Below, piece by piece: positions 9,801 to 17,243 of a stretch of DNA of 64,000 nucleotides. The notes beneath the pieces were generated by a model. It was given only the letters and a program-made list of their open reading frames with translations, had not been told where the DNA came from and ran no database searches. The position numbers and the translations under genes are program-made. Source of the DNA: Melioribacteraceae bacterium. Lineage in GTDB: Bacteria; Bacteroidota; Ignavibacteria; Ignavibacteriales; Melioribacteraceae. Numbering within the stretch: the stretch's first letter is position 1; each line of letters begins with the position of its first letter. Location: NCBI GenBank assembly GCA_027030245.1, contig JALVFE010000023.1, forward strand, positions 21,672 to 85,671, given 5' to 3'.

Positions 9801-10973
9801 ATCAAATTTCTGATAAGCTAAAGAAAGTTTGTTGTTCAGTTCATTTAATTCTGCGTTTTGATTTTCAAGTTTGCTATTTAATTCTTCATTCCGGTTTTTA
9901 AGATTAGCAATTTCATCTTCGTATCCTTGAAGCAATTCATCTTTTTTTCTGTCGCTTTCTTTCAAATCTTCAAATTCAATTAATAATTTTTGATAATCGG
10001 CTTCGCTTTCTTCTTTTGACATAAGACTTCGATTATGAAGTTCATCGATTTGATTTTTATAGTTCTCCAAATCCCTACGCAGATTTTCTATTTCCTGGTC
10101 TTTTTCTTCCAATCTCGAATGAAAACTTTCTTGTTCTTTTTGAAATTCGTTTAATTTTTTCTCGCGTTCATCTATTTCTTGTTGAGCTTTTTCAAGTTTT
10201 TCAGCTAATTCGTTTCTTTCGTTTTGCAGGTTTCTTAATGCTTCTTCGTTTCTGTTTAATCTTTCTTGAAACTCTTCCGATACCGCCGCGCCGTTCAATT
10301 TGAACGCTTCCAATTCTTTCTTCAGTTGAAATAATTCTTGATCCTTTGCTTCGAGGGATTTTAAGTAGTGGTCTTTTTCCGACTGGATTTGATTAAGTTC
10401 GTTTTTCAGAGATTCGATTTCTTCCAGATACGGTTGAACTTTTTCTTCCGTTTCGTTTTTATTTTGTCTAACATCCAACTCGTATATCGGGGTTTCACGT
10501 TTGTTCTGTTTTTTAATTTTTTCTTGGCGTGCCCTTTCAACCAATTGTTCAAGTTGCTTTTTGGTGTATTTGTCCAAGTCGGTTAGTGATTTTTTAATAT
10601 TGCTGAAAATTACATTGTAATGTTCCAACAAAGTATCCAACTCGGCTTCGGAAAGAATTGCCAAATAAGAATCCCTGAGCGCAACGGCAGTAGATTTTCG
10701 TGGTGATTTAAGGAAGAACTCGTCTTGACCGAAAAACTCATTTTCGCCTAAAATTATTGAATTTGTCTTTCCGAATGCTTTTCGTTTAAGTAAATTAACC
10801 TCACCGTTCAAGATCAGATAAATAGAATCAGCCGGATCTCCTTCGCGAAATATTACTTCACCTTCTCTGAAAGTCTTCAAGTTAATTTTTAAATCTTTCA
10901 GATTATACTCGGAAAGATCCGCATTTCTGAATAATTGATTACTTTTAAGCGCTAAGTTCAATTGATTTTGCAT
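3804..10973 (-). CDS. Giant cNMP-binding-like / coiled-coil / STAS protein
   Basis: A 2389-residue cytoplasmic protein with no signal peptide or membrane segment. Residues 1 to about 125 form a cyclic-nucleotide-binding-like domain (FREGEVIFREGDPADSIYLI, then FFGQDEFF, then PRKSTAVAL). The Arg of the phosphate cassette is kept, but FGE reads FGQ. Residues from about 135 to 2170 are continuous heptad-rich helix made of Glu, Lys, Asn, Gln, Leu and Ile, with almost no proline (one seen, in QKIPALVEE). A motif [IL]IxxQxxx[IL]xxL recurs at least 15 times. A strongly acidic linker follows, and residues from about 2281 to the end are a STAS domain with CEFVDSTMLGVLV, where Ser2331/Thr2332 match the phosphorylation site of anti-sigma antagonists. 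The N-terminus is paralogous to the sensor-kinase-like protein at 36798-38945. The gene appears to stand alone. Function is unknown; a regulated scaffold or filament is plausible. Confidence 0.85.
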   Translation of the reverse strand: MQNQLNLALKSNQLFRNADLSEYNLKDLKINLKTFREGEVIFREGDPADSIYLILNGEVNLLKRKAFGKTNSIILGENEFFGQDEFFLKSPRKSTAVALRDSYLAILSEAELDTLLEHYNVIFSNIKKSLTDLDKYTKKQLEQLVERARQEKIKKQNKRETPIYELDVRQNKNETEEKVQPYLEEIESLKNELNQIQSEKDHYLKSLEAKDQELFQLKKELEAFKLNGAAVSEEFQERLNRNEEALRNLQNERNELAEKLEKAQQEIDEREKKLNEFQKEQESFHSRLEEKDQEIENLRRDLENYKNQIDELHNRSLMSKEESEADYQKLLIEFEDLKESDRKKDELLQGYEDEIANLKNRNEELNSKLENQNAELNELNNKLSLAYQKFDEEIAAKNEEIEGLKQNIVELNGRLNSDSENFENVISQKNKEIENYSAEISYLKDKNEKLEQVIDSQSEKIREITEQLSSDSAVREKFENEIKSKDEIIAGLNAELKELTENYENKLSEKEHIIDLIKEEKQKIEEELSQFRNDKEELQRKAEEYRERLEAYKKLEQKFSHVDKHRNSLIGEQSVKILELEEEREQLKNEINGLEYKIEEYLKRFNELEELNKTYENQISQKSELISEQNNLIAKLNESEQSLKQDKEQLENKITELEGQISGLELVKEEHEKVLSEKNELIKELQNKNKNLENDIIESEFLIKELEKKLKEKEESIFALDEKISVLELDKESGLQKIDELQNEIEFLKSEIEKYKERLNHAENELTGKTEELNSLYKEKDELNGRIEELKGRISEKQSTIEKLEGELKEKIGFINEKDQQLKELTAKLNELEELKNELENEVQKIPALVEENEEKSQTIKNLNASIDAKISEIESYARRVEELEERERELEKSEKEKNEIIITQSHKISELETVISEQKQLEKQKDKILEQLNLQIKNLMQKVADYENVHEEQVNLIEKQSEKLSLFKSENEKLRNELLEKEESIKGFSERVKVLEELAEANGKVIAEKDEEINRKAEEIYRLNNYVEELQRSEKQKNDLIGEQVAKITGLENRIAELTESENAKNAEIENLRNQLNELNEYKTSSENEKVELNARISELSDQISELTINAQKLKHQSEEKEQFINELQAQLEKLNKTQEEYLDKLKSQTEQIGKYEAQINELQSQLNSAIDKIKAKNEQLSIKESELSDLNAKINDLNEVIEAKTKFIREQNEKLAQIKILENELEETRRSKNEIVANLNSQINELQAQVEHFKHVDEEKNALIESQTGKLAELEQKEKELSNLISEKDTVLDELNKKVVHYESSLRDQNERFEQLNSELNALRSEKQRFEEAEEEYIDKINELKNEIAGLKNKIDEYEIQIERDNQIIEDQNNRLSEMENKLNNLDNAEVEKSEIIEKQKEQLNELSIYKMELSKSLEEKEKFIEDLNDRIKDFENRIHALELDDQFKQEQVDKLSNELTQVRQREMDLEKAEEEYIETIEMLKEEIASLSELVEEFKNKNAENESLVAAQNHRLEELQHKVESFESKNNEFERKLDELSNQKAEIERQKEELEKEKENLINRLNEKDGYLQEVEQRLNELENLKANLDQEKSQLEQKYSELQKQQYEWENKFYEKEKEYSELEQRLNELENKSSEYEQNLNELSNKKSELEQEKENLESSLREKENYVNEIERKLNELENLASKLEEEKAGLEQQNAELENKKNELEVSYNEKVKFAEEIENKLNEYEERMQNCSLSTQEKDELIQKLQENISLLEKAEQSLLEDKAQYEKTIAELNEELSRLNSAVDEYKSKVEEQNEIITKQSDELSGLYSEFENYKNKLNEHEKYNGELSEKIEQLKQKEEALVAAESKLAEYSDKFESLQNELSTFREKAEEYEQLFNLRDEEAKEREEEISKLRSEIAELEEKLSHYTSNSSELQQQLDDYTEKLKTKEAELVHNQGVISELQSQINQLNEKIAHVSDSDNENSERVKEFENRISELEKLKEELEQADHEKRLQIESQKKQLDALRNKLNEYQEINKKNYVEIEAKNELIKSLEDYIKELETSSTQKSDYEDLSAKIDQLSRQIEEQKEIIKNQSEQLAKLKLEKTEFEMLDAQREQIIENQSQKIAELRGLEEQFEQLKKEKDENAEYLKKQIEDLREKISIDESELRQKEEMIERQVQKIAELEALLNDNHREQESEVETAESAEQPVIEMDEEFNELDEGLSIEEIDKMLEEQPAEEIKEEQQVETNDFQDFETHEEPMPAENFDAQNDFPEIDKIDYEAGHDNDFESKCLEDVCVVTVNLARATMDKALDFKEYVQNLIDQGNHKFVVDLTRCEFVDSTMLGVLVNALKKSKSRGGDLKLVWDDQTESSMFYITRMDKVFNIFSDLTSAVKSFHEE

Positions 10974-11087
10974 GGAGTTCTCTTAAATTATTAGTACTAA
11001 CTATTGGATTATCGATTTTATTATTGTCAAGTTTATTATTTTATTGTGAAAAATTTTTACACTCCGCCGAACGGGTTTTTACAAAAT

Positions 11088-11103
11088 TGTGATTTGAATC
11101 ACT
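11088..11103. promoter_or_regulatory. CRP/FNR-type operator between divergent genes
   Basis: TGTGAT-TTGA-ATCACT differs from the classic CRP palindrome TGTGATnnnnATCACA at one base. It lies 115 bp upstream of the giant coiled-coil gene and 140 bp upstream of the glycosyltransferase, so it could regulate either. A 24-bp inverted repeat, TTTAAGCT-8 nt-AGCTTAAA, lies nearby at 11170-11193 and has no assigned role. Confidence 0.5.
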
Positions 11104-11242
11104 TCGAACAACTTTTGTGCCGAAAAATTTTATTTTGATATGATATCGTCGGAGATGTTCAACAGAAAGTTTAAGCTGTTTTCCAAGCTTAAAAAAACTT
11201 ATAATATTTCATTTTGAAGATATTTTTATAATATGTCTCAAA

Positions 11243-12574
11243 ATGAATTTCCAAATTGAGATGAGTAACAAAATTATGCATTTTAATCGCCTGCCCTTGA
11301 ATGTAAAAAAATATCTCGCGCGCAACGGGGAATTTTTTAGAAATCCGGATAGAACAAAAAGTAAATTATACGATTTGGTTGTGGTTATACCGGCTTTAGC
11401 GGAATTAGAAAATTCAAAAAAGTTGTTGAAATCATTAGAAAATAACCCAAAATCTAAAAATACGCTGGTTTTAATTGTGGTAAACAACAGGGCGGAATCA
11501 ACTAACAAGGTAAAAACCGAAAATAAAAAATTAATTGAGTTTTTAGGTAGCCGGATTAGAAAAACACGTAAATTCGATTTGAATTTCATCGATGCAAGTT
11601 CACCCGGGAAAGAATTGCCTGAAAAATTTGCCGGAGTGGGCTTAGCCAGGAAAATCGGAATGGATTACGCACTTACCGTTTTCGATTATTCGTCAAATTC
11701 GAAAAAAATTATCGCTTGTCTCGATGCCGATTGCCTGGTCGAGGAAAATTATTTCCGGACAATTACGGATAATTATACCAAACTTAATTTATCAGCAGCA
11801 GTTATAGATTTCGAACATCAAACACCAAATGATTCAAAACAGCATTTGGCAATTGTTAATTACGAAATTTTTCTAAGGTATTATGTATTGGGATTGAAGT
11901 ATGCAAATTCGCTTTATGCTTTTCATACAATCGGCTCTACTATAACCGTTGATTACGAAAACTACATAAAAATCGGCGGGATGAACAAGAAAAAAGCGGG
12001 CGAAGACTTCTATTTTATGGAAAAATTGGCAAAAGTGACGCATATTGGCAGACTCAAAACCACCAAAGTTTATCCTTCGGCAAGAAAATCATGGCGGGTT
12101 CCCTTCGGAACGGGACAAAGAATAAGCAAATTTTTAACAAATTCCCGTGACGAATATTTTTTATACAATCCCGAATCTTTTGAAATTTTGAAAAAATGGT
12201 TGGAAGTTTTTAATTCCACGGAAGTTTCAGATGCTAAGGAATATTTAAAAGAAGCAGAAAAAATCAACCCCCAATTAAAAAATTTTCTGAAATCCGCCGG
12301 CTTTGAAAATGATTGGCAAAAAATCTTAAAAAACTCAGGTAACTTACGCCAAATCATGCATCAAAAAAAGCTGTGGTTCGACGGTTTCCGTACTTTAAAA
12401 TTGATTCATTTTTTAAGGGATAACGGTTATCCGGATATCGAAATGTTTGATGCGGTTGACATTTTACTATCCAAATTAGGAACGGAAACAGGAATTAACA
12501 GAACTTCCGGCATACCGCCTTTGGAAACCCAACTGGAATATTTGCAAAAACTAAAAGAAAAAGAATTAGATTAA
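11243..12574 (+). CDS. Glycosyltransferase, family 2-like
   Basis: Likely transfers a sugar from a nucleotide donor in the cytoplasm. The 443 residues include an N-terminal LVVVIPALAE strand, the metal-binding DADC (in IACLDADCLVEENYF), a GAGED-like acceptor-side motif (KKAGEDFYFMEKL) and a late FGTGQR that resembles the QxxRW position of processive enzymes. There are no membrane segments. The donor and acceptor cannot be told from sequence. The start is uncertain: ATG at 11243 has no clear ribosome site, and ATG codons 6 or 10 residues downstream are possible. Divergent from the giant coiled-coil gene, with a CRP-like box between them. Confidence 0.75.
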   Translation: MNFQIEMSNKIMHFNRLPLNVKKYLARNGEFFRNPDRTKSKLYDLVVVIPALAELENSKKLLKSLENNPKSKNTLVLIVVNNRAESTNKVKTENKKLIEFLGSRIRKTRKFDLNFIDASSPGKELPEKFAGVGLARKIGMDYALTVFDYSSNSKKIIACLDADCLVEENYFRTITDNYTKLNLSAAVIDFEHQTPNDSKQHLAIVNYEIFLRYYVLGLKYANSLYAFHTIGSTITVDYENYIKIGGMNKKKAGEDFYFMEKLAKVTHIGRLKTTKVYPSARKSWRVPFGTGQRISKFLTNSRDEYFLYNPESFEILKKWLEVFNSTEVSDAKEYLKEAEKINPQLKNFLKSAGFENDWQKILKNSGNLRQIMHQKKLWFDGFRTLKLIHFLRDNGYPDIEMFDAVDILLSKLGTETGINRTSGIPPLETQLEYLQKLKEKELD

Positions 12575-12897
12575 GGGTATTAGAAAACACCGAGCGGAAA
12601 TCTTAAATTATATATCCCAAATTCCAAATAACAAATCACAAATGACAAGTGACTAATGACATTTCCCTACTGACAATTACAAAATGTGTCACTCCTCTAT
12701 CGTTTGATGGATGAAATGGAAAGTTCTCTTTAGATCCCGAAATAAATTCGGGATGACAAATTCTATTCCGTGTCATGCTGAATTCATTTCAGCATCTGAT
12801 TTACAAATTTCTTTTTAGATCCCGAAATGATCCGCCGGAGGCGGACGGAAAGACAGGTTCTTCTTACTGTCATGCTGTTCACCGGAAGCGGGTAAAT
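12575..12897. repeat. Intergenic cluster of hairpin repeats
   Basis: A gene-free stretch of 323 bp. From about 12733 it holds GATCCCGAA-ATAAA-TTCGGGATGACA, then a GTCATGCTGAA..TTTCAGCATC unit, then GATCCCGAAATGATCCGCC-GGAGGCGGA and a further GTCATGCTG unit. These are the same unit types seen at 31.4-32.3, 47.7, 62.4-63.1 and 63.8 kb. The first 150 bases are AT-rich with no recognised signal. Confidence 0.8.
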
Positions 12898-13662
12898 TTA
12901 AAATCCAACCGTAAAACCTAATTTAGTTTTTGTATCCAAAGATTTTTTCCCGTCCGGCGGAAGACTGTCATATCTCAAATTAAATTCAACAGATAACCCG
13001 AATTTTTTTGAAATTTTTACATACAGACTATTTTCGCTCAACACCCTGAAATCATTAAATCCATTAGCTTTCGGTTGATAATAAACCACAGAAGCCACCG
13101 AAGCGTTTCCGTTTAATTTCAACCTGTACGATAAATAATTACTAATCCTGAAAACCGATGTTTTTACCGGGTGAACCGCCGTTTCGGGCAAATCATATTT
13201 TTCGTGTTCGGTCATTCCGGCAATTCCGTAGCTCAACAAAGAAACATCCGATCTGAACAAATTAAACCTTAAACCCGCTCCGCCAATAATGCGAAACAGC
13301 AATAATCTTGCCTTGTTATAATCGATTTGTCCGAAAACTTCCAATTTGATAACTTGAGTAAGATTGCGAACATAGCGCAAATGAAATAACGCTTGGTTCG
13401 AAAATTCCCTTCCGCCTTGCCAGCCGTATTCGCCTTGTGCAACCGCAAATGTATAGAAATTTTTAGCTTGATAATCCAAACGCCCTTCCAAATCAATTTC
13501 TTGTATATCTTTATTTCCGGTTTTTGCAGATATTCCGATGCTCGTTAAACCGGAGAATCCTGTTCCGTTTAAAAATTTTCTATGCTTTTCAATATTTACT
13601 TGCGCAAATAAAAGCGATTTAAAACACAACAGAATAAATACCCCAATGACCGCTTTTTTCAT
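12898..13662 (-). CDS. DUF481-family outer membrane beta-barrel protein
   Basis: A 254-residue exported protein with a signal peptide that ends near LLFAQ (residue 21). The rest is alternating beta strands typical of the DUF481 (YdiY-like) family: TGFSGLTSIGISAKTGNKDIQEIDLEGRL early, and a last strand, KLGFTVGF, ending in Phe as in most outer membrane barrels. The family is linked to salt and alkaline response in a few species, but its role is not settled. It stands alone, divergent from the ChaN-like gene. Confidence 0.75.
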   Translation of the reverse strand: MKKAVIGVFILLCFKSLLFAQVNIEKHRKFLNGTGFSGLTSIGISAKTGNKDIQEIDLEGRLDYQAKNFYTFAVAQGEYGWQGGREFSNQALFHLRYVRNLTQVIKLEVFGQIDYNKARLLLFRIIGGAGLRFNLFRSDVSLLSYGIAGMTEHEKYDLPETAVHPVKTSVFRISNYLSYRLKLNGNASVASVVYYQPKANGFNDFRVLSENSLYVKISKKFGLSVEFNLRYDSLPPDGKKSLDTKTKLGFTVGF

Positions 13663-13780
13663 AATCCGTCCGCTTAATTCTTAGAAAATGTTTGTCGGAA
13701 AATTAATTACTCTTTTGCAATTTTCTAACATAAATTTAGTAATTTTTAACAAACGTATTATAAAATAAAAAGGAACGAAA

Positions 13781-14830
13781 ATGAAACCGGCAAACCCACT
13801 AACAAAAACAAAAACATTAATTATTTTAAGTTTATTAACACTAAGTTTTATGCTAACCGGTTCCCACTTAATTTCATACAGAATATTCACCGGCGAAGGA
13901 AAAGCAACCGATTTTCAAGCGATTGTTGATGCATCACAAAATTACGATATAATATTCTTCGGAGAACAACACACCGACCCGATAGGGCATTGGCTTGAGT
14001 TCCGTCTGCTTAAAGCTTTATACGAACGCGATTCTTCTAATGTTATCGTTGGTATGGAAATGTTCGAAGCCGACGGTCAACTTTTAATCGATGAATATTT
14101 TAAGAATCAAATTTCCCAAAAGTCGTTTGAAAAAGAAGAACGCTTGTGGAATAATTACCAAACCGATTACAAACCGATTCTGGAATTTGCAAAAGAAAAA
14201 AATCTGAGATTCGTAGCTACAAACATCCCGCGCCGATATGCCGCTATAGTGGCAAGAAAGGGAATTGCGTATTTGGATTCTTTGGATTCGCAATCAAAAC
14301 AATTTATTGCCGAACTTCCCGTTCCGTTTAATAAAGATTTACATGTGTACAAAGAACTTTCGGAAATGATGGGCGGCGGACAAATGCACGGTGGGAAAAC
14401 TCCCGGAACAATTAAAAAGGAAACGGATGAAAATCCCAAATCAATGCACACGCCTAAAGGAACAATAAAAGCGGGAAACGATAAAACAGAAAACGAAAAC
14501 CAAAAAGCAATGGAAGAAATGAAAAAGATGATGAAAAATCATGGATTGGGTCATATTGCCGAAGCACAAGCTATTAAAGATGCTACAATGGCTTATTTCA
14601 TTTTAAAAAATTTTGAAAATGGCAAAAAATTCATTCACTACGACGGATCAAAACATTCGGATTACCACGAAGGAATAGTCTGGTACATAAAACAAAAACG
14701 CCCGGATCTGAAAATCCTTGTTATTTCTTCGGTTCAACAGGAAAACCTTGATTCTCTAAACACTGAAAACAAAGGGCTTGGCGATTTTATTTTGGTTACA
14801 CCCGAAGATATGACCCAAACACACAGATAA
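13781..14830 (+). CDS. ChaN-like (DUF399) haem-binding family protein
   Basis: A 349-residue protein with one N-terminal hydrophobic segment. The family signature is clear: YDIIFFGEQHTDPIGHWLE, VGMEMFEADGQ, a central variable part, and KFIHYDGSKHSDYHEGI near the end. Known members bind haem at the cell surface or act as EreA/ChaN-like hydrolases. Where family members have a lipobox Cys, this one reads MLTGSH, so it is more likely membrane-anchored or secreted than lipidated. Residues of about 195 to 250 form a Met/His/Lys-rich insert (MMGGGQMHGGK, MEEMKKMMKNHGLGH) that could bind metal. It is 8 bp ahead of the amylase gene, so the two are probably co-transcribed. Confidence 0.8.
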   Translation: MKPANPLTKTKTLIILSLLTLSFMLTGSHLISYRIFTGEGKATDFQAIVDASQNYDIIFFGEQHTDPIGHWLEFRLLKALYERDSSNVIVGMEMFEADGQLLIDEYFKNQISQKSFEKEERLWNNYQTDYKPILEFAKEKNLRFVATNIPRRYAAIVARKGIAYLDSLDSQSKQFIAELPVPFNKDLHVYKELSEMMGGGQMHGGKTPGTIKKETDENPKSMHTPKGTIKAGNDKTENENQKAMEEMKKMMKNHGLGHIAEAQAIKDATMAYFILKNFENGKKFIHYDGSKHSDYHEGIVWYIKQKRPDLKILVISSVQQENLDSLNTENKGLGDFILVTPEDMTQTHR

Positions 14831-14838
14831 GCGGAAAG

Positions 14839-17241
14839 ATGAAAATCAAAAAGATTTTTCTTACGGTGATATTTGTAGCGCTTTGCAATACTTCCGGTTT
14901 TAATGCTCAATCGATAACCGACATTATCAAACCGATTAACCTGAAAAGCGGAAAAACCGATTCTGTGATGATTGATGATTTGTTTTTCTCTAAGAATTAC
15001 AATTTAAATTTTCTACCGAATGATTTAGTAAAAACCGTTTACAATCCGCAAACCCGTTATGTGTATTTCAAACCGGATTCATCTTTTCAAGGAATGACGG
15101 TTGTAAACTTCACTCTTAACGGCGAAATCAACGCAATTCCTTTGGTTATAAAAAAAGAAAAATTTTACAAATTTATTTTTAGCCCCGATACCGTTTACAA
15201 AGTTCTAACCCTTTTCGGAAGCTTCAACGGATGGAACCGCCACCAATTGTTCATGTCGGATAAAGATAAGGACGGGATTTTTGAAGTTGAAGTTCCCCTT
15301 GAACCCGGAACGTATCAATATAAATTTTATGCAGATGGAAAAGAGATTGTTGATCCGCTTAATCCCGAAAAGGTCCCAAACGGATTCGGCGATTTTAATT
15401 CGGTTATAACCATTCCCGATCCCGACACAATAAAAACTTTCTTGCACGTAGGAAATTATCGCAAGCTCCGGGATTCCGTACAATTCGAATTCATTTACGA
15501 AACTCAAAGTAACGATTATAAATTACAACACGGAGACGTATTTGTTTTTTTAAACAACCGTTTGTTAAACGAACAGAACGTTAAAATTGATAAGAATAAA
15601 ATTTATATAAATTTAAATCCGGAAAAGCTGAAAGGAAAAAACACTTTAAGAGCAGCCGTTTCAAAAAACGGAAAAGTTACCAACATTCAAACCGTAAAAC
15701 TATTTGACGGAATTCCCGCGGGAAAAGATAACTTTACATGGAATCAAGCAATAATTTATTCGTTATTGATTGATAGATTTTACGACGGCGATACCACACT
15801 TAACAAACCCGTAATACACGATTCCCTTTCACCGAAAGCAAATTATATGGGCGGCGATCTCGAAGGAATTATTAAAAAGATAGAAGAAGGTTATTTCGAT
15901 TCACTTGGAATAAATACTTTGTGGATTTCTCCCGTATACGATAATCCGAACAAAGCATATCGGGAGTATCCCGCACCGCACCGTTGGTTCAGCGGATATC
16001 ACGGCTATTGGCCCATAAGCTCCACACGGGTCGAAGAAAAATTCGGTACTATCGAAAAAGTTAAAGAATTAGTCGGGAAAGCACACGCACACGGGTTAAA
16101 AGTGTTACTCGATTTTGTATCGAACCACGTTCACAAAGAACATCCCTTTTTCAAAAAGCACCGGAATTGGTTCGGCAAATTAAAATTACCCGACGGAAGA
16201 TTAAACATCAGGTTTTGGGACGAATACCGTTTAACAACATGGTTTGAACCTTATTTGCCTTCTTTCGATTATCTCGGCTCCGAAGAAGCGTTAGATACAA
16301 TGACCGACAACGCAGTATGGTGGTTACAAATTACCGGCGCAGACGGATTCCGGCACGATGCGGTTAAACACGTTCCCAATAAATTTTGGAGAGTCTTAAA
16401 TAAAAAAATTACATCGCGGATAGAAATTCCCAAACAAATAAGAGTTTACCAAATCGGCGAAACATTCGGGAGTTACGATTTAATTAAATCTTATGTCAAT
16501 AACGGTCAGCTCGACGCTCAATTTAATTTTAACCTTTACGATGTTGCGCTTCCCGTGATTATAAAACCCGGTTTACCTTTTTCAGTACTCGACAAAGAAC
16601 TACACAAATCATTTACCGTTTACGGCTATAATAATTTAATGGGAAATATTATGGATAGTCATGATAAAAACCGCTTTATGGCTTATGCGGACGGTGATTT
16701 GGATGTAAGTCAATGGAGCGCGATAGAAGAAGGATGGAAAAATCCGCCGAAGGTTGATAATCCGGATAATTACAAAAAATTAATTTTGTATATGGCTTAC
16801 ATGAACACAATTCCTGGAATCCCCGTTATTTATTATGGAAGCGAATTCGGAATGAGCGGCGCTTCCGATCCGGACAACCGCAGAATGATGAGATTCGGTT
16901 CCCAACTTTCCCCTTATGAAAAACATACTTTACAAGAAGTAAGCAAAATAATCAAATTAAGAAGAGAACATCCAGCATTAAACTTCGGGGATTTTTATAC
17001 CCTTGCCGCCGATAAAAACATTTATGCGTATATGAGATCGGACATGAACGAAAGAGTTATAGTTGTATTAAACAAAAGCAAGAAACCGGAAAGGGCGGAA
17101 TTTGTTCTCCCGGCTTTTTTTGATATCGATTTCATTACAAATATACAAACCGGTGCTAGAATCCCGGTAGAGCGCAATTCAGCGAGTTTAATAATTAATC
17201 CCGAAAGTTATTCGGTTTTCACCGTACCGGAATTTGAGTGA
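14839..17241 (+). CDS. Alpha-amylase family glycoside hydrolase (GH13), exported
   Basis: Hydrolyses or rearranges alpha-glucans outside the cytoplasm. The 800 residues comprise a signal peptide (1 to about 24), an N-terminal beta region, a CBM48/AMPK-type glycogen-binding domain at about 113-192 (LFGSFNGWNRH, GTYQYKFYADGK), and a GH13 barrel from about 300. All catalytic regions are present: DFVSNH (425-430), GFRHDAVKH with nucleophile Asp507, QIGETFG with acid/base Glu541, and DSHDKNRF with His608-Asp609. A C-terminal beta domain closes the protein. Hydrolytic and transferase GH13 enzymes cannot be separated by eye. Probably an operon with the ChaN-like gene. Confidence 0.92.
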   Translation: MKIKKIFLTVIFVALCNTSGFNAQSITDIIKPINLKSGKTDSVMIDDLFFSKNYNLNFLPNDLVKTVYNPQTRYVYFKPDSSFQGMTVVNFTLNGEINAIPLVIKKEKFYKFIFSPDTVYKVLTLFGSFNGWNRHQLFMSDKDKDGIFEVEVPLEPGTYQYKFYADGKEIVDPLNPEKVPNGFGDFNSVITIPDPDTIKTFLHVGNYRKLRDSVQFEFIYETQSNDYKLQHGDVFVFLNNRLLNEQNVKIDKNKIYINLNPEKLKGKNTLRAAVSKNGKVTNIQTVKLFDGIPAGKDNFTWNQAIIYSLLIDRFYDGDTTLNKPVIHDSLSPKANYMGGDLEGIIKKIEEGYFDSLGINTLWISPVYDNPNKAYREYPAPHRWFSGYHGYWPISSTRVEEKFGTIEKVKELVGKAHAHGLKVLLDFVSNHVHKEHPFFKKHRNWFGKLKLPDGRLNIRFWDEYRLTTWFEPYLPSFDYLGSEEALDTMTDNAVWWLQITGADGFRHDAVKHVPNKFWRVLNKKITSRIEIPKQIRVYQIGETFGSYDLIKSYVNNGQLDAQFNFNLYDVALPVIIKPGLPFSVLDKELHKSFTVYGYNNLMGNIMDSHDKNRFMAYADGDLDVSQWSAIEEGWKNPPKVDNPDNYKKLILYMAYMNTIPGIPVIYYGSEFGMSGASDPDNRRMMRFGSQLSPYEKHTLQEVSKIIKLRREHPALNFGDFYTLAADKNIYAYMRSDMNERVIVVLNKSKKPERAEFVLPAFFDIDFITNIQTGARIPVERNSASLIINPESYSVFTVPEFE

Positions 17242-17243
17242 AT

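Noticed and set aside
3958..10586. Many open frames of 60-120 codons on the plus strand opposite the giant coiled-coil gene
   Set aside because: They are Phe/Leu/Ser-rich antisense readings of Glu/Lys/Leu-rich codons, with no ribosome sites and no domain signals.
11175..11186. Shared 12-mer GCTGTTTTCCAA near both CRP-like boxes (also near 43311)
   Set aside because: Position relative to the boxes differs and a shared 12-mer is expected by chance in 64 kb.
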